From NCBI GenBank assembly GCA_963783695.1, contig CAWAOM010000001.1, positions 620,001 through 684,000 of the forward strand: a stretch of DNA of 64,000 nt. The letters run 5' to 3'. The position numbers were made by a program, and so were the translations under genes. Source of the DNA: BM003 sp963783695. Lineage in GTDB: Bacteria > Pseudomonadota > Gammaproteobacteria > Steroidobacterales > BM003. Shown here in pieces: positions 20,211 to 27,453 of this stretch. The notes beneath the pieces were generated by a model, which was not told where the DNA came from, searched no databases, and worked only from the letters and a program-made list of their open reading frames with translations. Each line of letters opens with the position of its first letter. Positions within the stretch are counted from its first letter, which is position 1.

Positions 20211-22166
20211 ATGAAAGGCATATATCTGACAATAGTCCTTGCGCCGTTAATCGGTGCCATTGTCGCCGGTTTCCTCGGTCACCGGATCGGCCGCCGCGGT
20301 GCGCACACCGTTACGATACTCGGTGTCGCGGTATCGACCTTGTTGTCGGTTTATGTGCTCTACGGGATCCTGTCCGGCTCCGTTGTGCCGTTCAACGAGA
20401 CCATTTATAGCTGGGGCGTTGCCGGCGGACTGAGCATGGAAGTCGGTTTCCTGATCGATACGCTATCGGCGACGATGATGGCGACCGTGACCTTTGTCTC
20501 CCTGATGGTGCACATCTACACCATAGGCTATATGCACGATGATCCGGGGTATCAGCGGTTTTTCAGCTATATCTCGCTGTTCACCTTTTCGATGCTTATG
20601 CTGGTGATGTCCAATAACTTCCTGCAGCTGTTCTTCGGCTGGGAGGCGGTCGGCGTTGTTTCCTACTTGTTGATCGGTTTCTGGTTCAAACGACCTTCCG
20701 CGGTATTCGCCAACATGAAGGCCTTTCTCGTCAACCGGGTGGGCGACTTTGGTTTCATCCTCGGCATCGCGGCGATCGTGTATTTCAGTGGTTCGCTCGA
20801 CTACCTGGAAGTGTTTGCCCAGAGCAGCGAAATCGCGACCCGGCAAGTCGAGATAGTGGAGGGGACTTATTGGAATGCGATGACCCTGGTCTGCATTCTC
20901 CTGTTTATCGGGGCGATGGGTAAATCGGCCCAGGTTCCGCTGCATGTCTGGTTACCCGATTCGATGGAAGGCCCGACACCGATATCGGCGCTGATCCACG
21001 CTGCGACGATGGTGACCGCCGGCATATTCATGGTCAGCCGGATGTCGCCGCTGTTCGAACTGTCCGATGCCGCACTGTCTTTTGTCCTGGTGATCGGCGC
21101 GACGACGGCGTTCTTCATGGGTCTGCTGGGTATCGTGCAGAACGACATCAAGCGGGTGGTCGCCTACTCGACGTTGTCACAGCTTGGCTATATGACTGTC
21201 GCGTTGGGTGTGTCTGCGTATGCCGGCGCGATGTTCCACCTGGTGACCCACGCATTCTTCAAGGCGCTGCTCTTTCTCGCGGCGGGCTCGGTCATCATAG
21301 CGATGCACCATGAGCAGGACATGCGCAAGATGGGCGGGTTGCGCAAATATTTGCCCATCACTTACTGGACGGCTTTGCTCGGTGCCCTGGCGCTGATCGG
21401 TTTTCCGGGATTTGCCGGTTTCTTCTCCAAGGACGCGATTATCGAAGCGACACACGCATCGACGATCGCTGGTTCTCATTACGCCTACTGGTCGGTTCAG
21501 CTCGGCGTATTCATCACGGCGTTGTACACGTTCCGGATGATTTTCATGACGTTTCATGGCAAGGAACGGATGGACGAACAAACCCGCTCGCACCTGAAAG
21601 AGAGCCCGCGAGTTGTGACGATTCCGTTGATATTGCTGGCCATTCCATCGGTCTTTATTGGCTGGTTCGAAATCGGTCCCTTCCTGTTTGGCGATTTCTT
21701 CGGGGAGTCGATTTTCGTCGCGCCGAAACATGATGTGCTGGCGGTGTTGGCGGAGAGTTATCACGGCCCCCTGGGTTTCGTCCAGCATGGTTTTGCAACG
21801 GCGTCGGTATACCTGGCGTTTGCTGGGGTTGCGGTTGCGTGGTTCCTTTACGTCAGACGGCCCGATCTGCCAGAGATCCTGCGGCAGCGTTTTGCGCCGC
21901 TGTACCGGTTACTCAGCAACAAGTTCTATTTTGATGATGTCAACGAAAAAATTCTGGCGCCGGCAACCCGGGGCATGGGGTGGGTGTTCTGGCGGGCTGG
22001 CGACACGACGTTGATAGACGGCGCGCTCGTCAATGGCAGCGCACGGGCGGTAGGCTGGTTTTCCGGTGTATTGCGTCATTTGCAGAGCGGCTACCTGTAT
22101 CACTATGCCTTCGCGATGGTGATCGGTCTGGCGCTGATGATAGGTTGGATTTTGCTTACCCGCTGA
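20211..22166 (+). CDS. nuoL: NADH-quinone oxidoreductase subunit L
   Basis: Distal antiporter-like proton-pumping subunit. 651 residues; antiporter core with the helix-5 Glu in FFGWEAVGVVSYLLIGFW, the helix-7 Lys in GKSAQVPLHVWLPD and EGPTPISALIHAATMVTAG, and a C-terminal region consistent with the long lateral helix plus a last membrane helix. Starts 2 bp after nuoK. Confidence 0.98.
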   Translation: MKGIYLTIVLAPLIGAIVAGFLGHRIGRRGAHTVTILGVAVSTLLSVYVLYGILSGSVVPFNETIYSWGVAGGLSMEVGFLIDTLSATMMATVTFVSLMVHIYTIGYMHDDPGYQRFFSYISLFTFSMLMLVMSNNFLQLFFGWEAVGVVSYLLIGFWFKRPSAVFANMKAFLVNRVGDFGFILGIAAIVYFSGSLDYLEVFAQSSEIATRQVEIVEGTYWNAMTLVCILLFIGAMGKSAQVPLHVWLPDSMEGPTPISALIHAATMVTAGIFMVSRMSPLFELSDAALSFVLVIGATTAFFMGLLGIVQNDIKRVVAYSTLSQLGYMTVALGVSAYAGAMFHLVTHAFFKALLFLAAGSVIIAMHHEQDMRKMGGLRKYLPITYWTALLGALALIGFPGFAGFFSKDAIIEATHASTIAGSHYAYWSVQLGVFITALYTFRMIFMTFHGKERMDEQTRSHLKESPRVVTIPLILLAIPSVFIGWFEIGPFLFGDFFGESIFVAPKHDVLAVLAESYHGPLGFVQHGFATASVYLAFAGVAVAWFLYVRRPDLPEILRQRFAPLYRLLSNKFYFDDVNEKILAPATRGMGWVFWRAGDTTLIDGALVNGSARAVGWFSGVLRHLQSGYLYHYAFAMVIGLALMIGWILLTR

Positions 22167-22194
22167 TCCGGGTCGCGAAGTAAAAGGTTTCTGG

Positions 22195-23715
22195 ATGTTC
22201 TCTGATTTTCCATTGCTCAGTGCGCTGATCTGGCTGCCGATCCTCGGCGGGGGTGTGTTGTTATGGCTGGGTGAGGAACGCAGTGATCTGGCCCGGGTGA
22301 CTGCGCTTGTCATCAGCCTGGTAACTTTCGTAATCAGCCTGCCGTTGTTTACCGGATTCGAGCGTGGAACCGCGGCCATGCAGTTTGTCGAACTGCGTCC
22401 GTGGATCGAGACTTTCAACGTCAACTATCATCTCGGCGTTGACGGTATTTCGATGCCGCTGATTTTGCTGACGACTTTTATTACCGTTTTGGTGGTCATT
22501 GCCGGGTGGGACGTCATCAAGACCCGTGTCAGTCAGTATTTCGCTGCATTCCTGATAATGGAAGGCCTGATGAACGGTGTCTTTGCAGCGCTCGACGCGA
22601 TGCTGTTCTATGTGTTCTGGGAGGCCATGTTGATTCCGATGTTCGTCATCATCGGTGTCTGGGGTGGTCCGCGCCGGGTCTACGCTACGGTCAAGTTCTT
22701 TTTGTATACGTTTTTTGGCTCCGTCTTCATGCTGGTGTCGCTGATCTATCTTTATATGCAGACCGGCAGTTACGAGATCCTCGATTTTCACGGCCAGAGC
22801 CTCGCCCTGCAGCCACAAATCTGGATATTCCTGGCTTTTCTGTTTGCGTTTGCCGTCAAGGTGCCGATGTGGCCGGTCCACACCTGGCTGCCCGATGCCC
22901 ACGTGGAGGCGCCAACCGGCGGCTCGGTAATTCTGGCCGCGATCATGCTCAAGATGGGTGGCTACGGATTCCTGCGCTTCAGTCTGCCGATTACGCCGGA
23001 TGCCAGTCGCGAACTCGACTGGTTGATCATTGCCGCGTCGCTGATTGCCGTCGTCTATATCGGACTCGTGGCGCTGGTCCAGCAGGATATGAAAAAACTG
23101 ATTGCGTACTCGTCGATCGCGCACATGGGTTTTGTAACCCTGGGTTTCTTTATCGTGTTTGCGGTTTATGCGCGAACGGGCGCGCTGGAAGGAGCGGCGC
23201 TAGGGATGCAGGGCGGGATGGTGCAGATGTTGTCGCATGGACTGATTTCCGGTGCTTTGTTCCTGTGTGTTGGCGTGCTTTACGACCGGATGCATTCACG
23301 GCGCATCGATGATTACGGTGGTGTGGCCAACACGATGCCGAAATTTGCCGCATTCATGGTCCTGTTCGCCCTGGCCAATGCGGGGCTTCCGGGCACCTCG
23401 GGTTTCGTTGGCGAATTCCTGGTTATTCTTGGTAGTTTCCAGGCCAATCCGTGGTTCGCTTTCCTCGCCGCTACCACCCTGGTGCTCGGCGCCGCTTACA
23501 CCCTGTGGCTGGTAAAGCGAGTGCTTTACGGTGAGGTTGCCAATGACGGCGTCGCCGCACTCGATGATCTGAACCGGCGCGAATTTCTGTTGCTTGGCAT
23601 TCTTGCGTTTTTCGTTTTGTTGCTCGGTGTCTGGCCCGCGCCCCTGCTCGATGTCATGGGCCCGACACTTGATCAGTTGTTGCAGCAGATCAGCGTCAGC
23701 AAGCTCGTGCCATAG
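22195..23715 (+). CDS. nuoM: NADH-quinone oxidoreductase subunit M
   Basis: Second antiporter-like proton-pumping subunit. 506 residues, about 14 helices; key elements FYVFWEAMLIPMFVIIGVWG (helix-5 Glu), KVPMWPVHTWLPDAHVEAP (helix-7 Lys) and GTSGFVGEF (helix-12 Glu) are intact. It follows nuoL after 28 bp with AAAAGG close to the ATG. Confidence 0.98.
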   Translation: MFSDFPLLSALIWLPILGGGVLLWLGEERSDLARVTALVISLVTFVISLPLFTGFERGTAAMQFVELRPWIETFNVNYHLGVDGISMPLILLTTFITVLVVIAGWDVIKTRVSQYFAAFLIMEGLMNGVFAALDAMLFYVFWEAMLIPMFVIIGVWGGPRRVYATVKFFLYTFFGSVFMLVSLIYLYMQTGSYEILDFHGQSLALQPQIWIFLAFLFAFAVKVPMWPVHTWLPDAHVEAPTGGSVILAAIMLKMGGYGFLRFSLPITPDASRELDWLIIAASLIAVVYIGLVALVQQDMKKLIAYSSIAHMGFVTLGFFIVFAVYARTGALEGAALGMQGGMVQMLSHGLISGALFLCVGVLYDRMHSRRIDDYGGVANTMPKFAAFMVLFALANAGLPGTSGFVGEFLVILGSFQANPWFAFLAATTLVLGAAYTLWLVKRVLYGEVANDGVAALDDLNRREFLLLGILAFFVLLLGVWPAPLLDVMGPTLDQLLQQISVSKLVP

Positions 23716-23737
23716 AAGCCGAAGGACATACTCAAAG

Positions 23738-25177
23738 ATGGAATTTCAAATACCTGTCCTGGCGCCGGCTGCTGCCGAGATAACCCTGTTGACGCTGACC
23801 TGCGTGGTCCTGCTTGTCGATGCCTTCGTTTCGCAGGCACGTCGTGACATTACCTATGCTTTGACACTCGTCACGCTGGTCAGTACGGCATGGGTAGCCG
23901 CCTTCATGTCCGGAGACGGCACCCAGCTCACTTTCGGCGGCCATTTCGTCAACGACCCGATGGCGCGGGTGCTGAAGCTCGTTGTGCTGGCAACGACCGG
24001 CATGGTCTTCCTGTACTCACGCGACTACCTGGCACGAGAGAACATCTATCGTGGCGAGTACTTCGTGCTCGCTTTGTTTGCCACGCTTGGCATGCTGGTG
24101 ATGATCTCGGCGCACAGCTTGCTGACGGTCTATCTCGGGCTTGAATTGCTATCGCTGTCGCTCTATGCCCTGGTGGCATTCAATCGTGACTCTGCCACTG
24201 CAGCCGAAGCGGCGATGAAATACTTCGTGCTTGGCGCAATCGCCTCAGGGTGTTTGTTGTACGGCATGTCGATACTCTATGGCGCGGCCGGCACGCTGGA
24301 TCTCGCGACACTGTCTGCGCGGGTTGCCGAAGGTGAAACGCTGTCCGATCTCTGGGTACTGGTCGGGCTCGCGTTCCTGCTGGTCGGTATCGCGTTCAAA
24401 TTCGGCGCCGTGCCGTTCCACATGTGGCTTCCGGATGTATATCAGGGAACACCCACGCCGGTGACCCTGTTTGTCGGAACAGCACCAAAAATTGCGGCTT
24501 TCGCCATGGCCATCAGGCTCCTGGTTGACGGTCTCGGCAGTGTCGGAGATGCGTGGCAGTCAATGCTGCTGGTGCTGGCGGTGGCGTCTATGGCGCTGGG
24601 CAACATCGTTGCGATTGCGCAAACAAACATCAAACGCATGCTCGCCTATTCGACGATTTCGCATGTCGGGTTCATCCTGATGGGCATCCTCGCCGGGAGC
24701 GATGCTGGTTACCAGGCGGCGATGTACTACACCATCGCCTACGTGATCATGGCCACCGCTGCGTTCGGCATGATCATTCTGCTCAGCCGGCGTGGTTTCG
24801 AGGCGGATAATCTCGACGATTTCAAGGGCCTGAACCAGCGCAGCCCCTGGTTTGCCGGAATGATGCTGATAGTCATGTTCAGCATGGCCGGGGTACCGCC
24901 GTTCCTTGGTTTTTATGCAAAAATTGCTGTAATCGCCGCCGCGGTGGAGGCCAATCTGACGTGGCTGGCCGTCGTCTCGGTGGTGCTGTCGGTTATCGGG
25001 GCCTTTTATTATCTGCGCGTCGTCAAACTCATGTACTTCGATGACCCCCGCGACGAGCCGGCGGTGGAAGGTCCGTCGGTGCTGAAACTCGCTTTGAGTT
25101 TCAATGGCTTACTGATTCTGGCCCTCGGCCTTTTCCCGAACGGTCTGATCGCCGTGTGCCAGCACGTATTTGGCTAG
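23738..25177 (+). CDS. nuoN: NADH-quinone oxidoreductase subunit N
   Basis: Third antiporter-like subunit and last gene of the nuo operon. 479 residues from the ATG reading MEFQIPVLAPAAAEI; helix-5 GLELLSLSLYALVAF, helix-7 FGAVPFHMWLPDVYQGTPTP and the AYSTISHVGFILMG segment match the family. A longer in-frame reading would extend into nuoM and is rejected. The initiator tRNA follows 63 bp later; no strong terminator is seen between them. Confidence 0.98.
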   Translation: MEFQIPVLAPAAAEITLLTLTCVVLLVDAFVSQARRDITYALTLVTLVSTAWVAAFMSGDGTQLTFGGHFVNDPMARVLKLVVLATTGMVFLYSRDYLARENIYRGEYFVLALFATLGMLVMISAHSLLTVYLGLELLSLSLYALVAFNRDSATAAEAAMKYFVLGAIASGCLLYGMSILYGAAGTLDLATLSARVAEGETLSDLWVLVGLAFLLVGIAFKFGAVPFHMWLPDVYQGTPTPVTLFVGTAPKIAAFAMAIRLLVDGLGSVGDAWQSMLLVLAVASMALGNIVAIAQTNIKRMLAYSTISHVGFILMGILAGSDAGYQAAMYYTIAYVIMATAAFGMIILLSRRGFEADNLDDFKGLNQRSPWFAGMMLIVMFSMAGVPPFLGFYAKIAVIAAAVEANLTWLAVVSVVLSVIGAFYYLRVVKLMYFDDPRDEPAVEGPSVLKLALSFNGLLILALGLFPNGLIAVCQHVFG

Positions 25178-25240
25178 ATCCGCGACGATGGCGGGTGTTG
25201 ATTCCCCAACGCTGTGACTGTACTATTCCGCTCCTGCGGA

Positions 25241-25317
25241 TGCGGGGTGGAGCAGTCTGGCAGCTCGTCGGGCTCATAACCCGAAGGTCGCAGGTTCGAA
25301 TCCTGCCCCCGCTACCA
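25241..25317 (+). tRNA. Initiator tRNA-fMet, anticodon CAT
   Basis: 77-nt tRNA with encoded CCA. The anticodon arm TCGGG-CTCATAA-CCCGA has the three consecutive G-C pairs diagnostic of initiators; the D-arm and T-arm are close to E. coli fMet tRNA. Position 1 is T and position 72 is T, so the 1-72 pair is unpaired, as required for formylation, but as U-U rather than the E. coli C-A mismatch. It heads the rimP-nusA-infB cluster just as metY does in E. coli. Confidence 0.97.
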
Positions 25318-25330
25318 GTTATTTGGCATC

Positions 25331-25360
25331 AAGGCCCCGCATGGGGCTTTGTTGTTTTTT
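25331..25360 (+). terminator. Intrinsic terminator after tRNA-fMet
   Basis: 8-bp stem AAGGCCCC/GGGGCTTT (one G-U pair) with a GCAT loop, followed by GTTGTTTTTT. It is placed 13 bp after the tRNA 3' end. In E. coli the equivalent metY terminator is leaky and lets transcription continue into rimP-nusA; the same may hold here. Confidence 0.75.
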
Positions 25361-25411
25361 GGGCATCAGCCCTTGGGTGTGTCACAAGGCCGCGCCCCAA
25401 GATGGAGATTT

Positions 25412-25453
25412 ATGAAAATGGGCCTTGGGCCCATTTTTGTTTTGTGCAAGTGA
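25412..25453 (+). CDS. Putative 13-residue leader peptide of the rimP-nusA operon
   Basis: A short reading frame, MKMGLGPIFVLCK then TGA, begins four bases after a GGAG. Its TGA overlaps the rimP GTG start (GTGA). It reads straight through the hairpin at 25415-25437. Since rimP has no visible ribosome-binding site of its own, coupling to this leader is a reasonable inference. No codon is strongly enriched, so no specific amino acid is suggested as the signal. Not a recognised family; could be chance. Confidence 0.45.
   Translation: MKMGLGPIFVLCK
25415..25443 (+). promoter_or_regulatory. Terminator/attenuator hairpin directly before rimP
   Basis: Perfect 10-bp stem AAAATGGGCC/GGCCCATTTT with a TTG loop, continuing into TTGTTTTG, a U-rich tail. 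It ends about 12 bp before the rimP start. CTTGGG inside it (25424-25429) can instead pair with CCCAAG at 25396-25401, which in turn can pair with CTTGGG at 25372-25377, giving mutually exclusive structures of the attenuator kind. In E. coli NusA autoregulates this operon through leader terminators; the analogy is inference. Confidence 0.6.
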
Positions 25454-25902
25454 GTAAGGAAGATCTGATAACGCTGTTGGAGCCGGTCGTCGACGGACTC
25501 GGATACGAGCTCGTGGACGTCGAATTTCAAAGCGGTGGCATTGGCGTCCTGCGGGTATATGTGGACAAGGCCGGTGGTATAGGCCTCGAGGATTGCGCCG
25601 AGGTAAGTCAGCAGATCAGTGCCTTGCTTGACGTTGAGGATCCGATTCCGGGCAGTTACACGCTCGAGGTGTCCTCGCCCGGGCTCGATCGGCGATTGCG
25701 AACGATTGAGCATTTTGAGCGCTACGTCGGTCAACGGGTGAAAGTACAGACGAAGATGCCGGTGTCCGGACGTAAGCGTTTCACCGGTGAGCTTGCGGGT
25801 ATTGAGGATGGAGAGATCTGTCTGGACGTAGACGGACAGAAGCACCGGGTCCAGTTGACCGATATTCACTCGGCACGACTGGTGCCCGGGCTGAATTCCT
25901 GA
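25450..25902 (+). CDS. rimP: Ribosome maturation factor RimP
   Basis: Needed for 30S subunit maturation. 150 residues from the GTG giving VSKEDLITLLEPVVDGLGYELV. Signature regions YVDKAGGIGLEDCAEVS and YTLEVSSPGLDRRL are intact. An in-frame ATG at 25402 would add 16 residues encoded by the hairpin and is unlikely. First protein gene of the conserved rimP-nusA-infB-rbfA-truB-rpsO-pnp series. Confidence 0.95.
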   Translation: MSKEDLITLLEPVVDGLGYELVDVEFQSGGIGVLRVYVDKAGGIGLEDCAEVSQQISALLDVEDPIPGSYTLEVSSPGLDRRLRTIEHFERYVGQRVKVQTKMPVSGRKRFTGELAGIEDGEICLDVDGQKHRVQLTDIHSARLVPGLNS

Positions 25903-25922
25903 TTTATGAGGGTGACTTGCGG

Positions 25923-27437
25923 ATGAACAAAGAGATCCTGATGGTCGTGGATGCCGTTTCCAACGAAAAGGGCGTCGAAAAGGAAATCGTATTCGAGGCG
26001 ATAGAGGCCGCGCTTGCATCGGCGACCCGCAAGCGTCATGGCGACGACATTGACGTCCGCGTTGCGATTGATCGCGAAAACGGCGAGTACGAGACATTTC
26101 GGCGCTGGACCGTGTTTGCGGACGAATCTGACGAACTCGAAAGCCCGGACCGCGAGTTGCGGATGATCGATGCCGTCGACCTTGACGAGAATGCGGAGCC
26201 CGGCGGTTTCGTTGAGGAGCCAATGGAATCGATCGCGTTCGGACGCATTGCCGCGCAGACTGCCAAGCAGGTGATAGTGCAGAAAATTCGCGAGGCGGAG
26301 CGTGCCCAGGTCGTCGAGGAATACGAGGGCCGCGCCAGTGAATTGTTGTCCGGCATCGTGAAGCGGGTTGACCGCAATGGTGTCTATGTCGATCTCGGCA
26401 GCAATGCAGAGGGCTTTATACCGCGCGAGAATCTGATTCCGCGCGAGCCCGTGCGGCCGCAGGATCGGATCAAGGCATTATTGCGCGAAGTCCGCTCCGA
26501 ACCGCGCGGCCCGCAGTTATTCCTGACCCGAACGTCGCCGGACTTCCTGATCGAGTTGTTCAAGCTGGAAGTGCCCGAAGTCGGTCAGAACCTGATCGAG
26601 ATCATGGGTGCCGCGCGCGATCCCGGATTGCGCGCCAAGATCGCCGTTCGCAGCCACGATTCGCGAATCGATCCCGTCGGCGCTTGTGTCGGTATGCGCG
26701 GATCGCGCGTGCAGGCTGTATCCAATGAGCTGGCGGGAGAACGCGTCGATATCATCCTCTGGAACGACAACGCGGCGCAGTTTGTGGTTAACGCGATGTC
26801 GCCTGCGGATGTGGTGTCAATCGTTGTCGACGAGGACTCCCACAGCATGGATATCGCCGTCGAGGAAGAGAAGCTGTCTCAGGCGATTGGCCGCGGCGGG
26901 CAGAATATTCGTCTTGCCAGCGAGCTCTCCGGGTGGGAGCTGAACGTGATGACCGAAACCGCGGCTGAAGAAAAGAGCGAGGCCGAGGCGCAGGACCTCG
27001 TGCAGAATTTTATGAAACAGCTCGATGTCGATGATACGGTCGCGACGATTCTGGTTCAGGAAGGGTTTTCGAGTATCGAGGAAATCGCTTACGTTCCGGA
27101 GAGCGAATTGCTGGCCATCGATGAATTCGATAAGGGCATCGTCGAGGAACTTCGCAATCGGGCGCGCGATGTTTTGATTACCCGTGCAATCGCCAGCGAA
27201 GAGAAGATCGACGAGGCAGAGCCTGCCGCCGACCTGCTCGAACTCGATGGCATGGACAAGGAAACGGCATACCTGCTTGCGTCGCACGGAGTTGTAACTC
27301 GTGAGGACCTCGCAGAGCAGGCCGTCGATGATCTTCTCGAGATCGAGAACATGGAAGAAGAGCGCGCCGCCGAATTGATCATGGCAGCCAGAGCGCATTG
27401 GTTCGAGGAGGCGGAAGCAGCTGAAAGCCAGGGCTGA
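25923..27437 (+). CDS. nusA: Transcription termination/antitermination factor NusA
   Basis: Binds RNA polymerase and RNA, modulating pausing, termination and rRNA antitermination. 504 residues: N-terminal RNAP-binding domain (to about 130), S1 domain (GIVKRVDRNGVYVDLG region), two KH domains (DPVGACVGMRGSRVQAV; AIGRGGQNIRLASELSGWEL) and two C-terminal acidic repeats as in gammaproteobacterial NusA. The ATG reading MNKEILMVVDAVSNEKG matches the family start; a TTG two codons earlier is less likely. Confidence 0.98.
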   Translation: MNKEILMVVDAVSNEKGVEKEIVFEAIEAALASATRKRHGDDIDVRVAIDRENGEYETFRRWTVFADESDELESPDRELRMIDAVDLDENAEPGGFVEEPMESIAFGRIAAQTAKQVIVQKIREAERAQVVEEYEGRASELLSGIVKRVDRNGVYVDLGSNAEGFIPRENLIPREPVRPQDRIKALLREVRSEPRGPQLFLTRTSPDFLIELFKLEVPEVGQNLIEIMGAARDPGLRAKIAVRSHDSRIDPVGACVGMRGSRVQAVSNELAGERVDIILWNDNAAQFVVNAMSPADVVSIVVDEDSHSMDIAVEEEKLSQAIGRGGQNIRLASELSGWELNVMTETAAEEKSEAEAQDLVQNFMKQLDVDDTVATILVQEGFSSIEEIAYVPESELLAIDEFDKGIVEELRNRARDVLITRAIASEEKIDEAEPAADLLELDGMDKETAYLLASHGVVTREDLAEQAVDDLLEIENMEEERAAELIMAARAHWFEEAEAAESQG

Positions 27438-27453
27438 CTTCGAGGAATACTCT

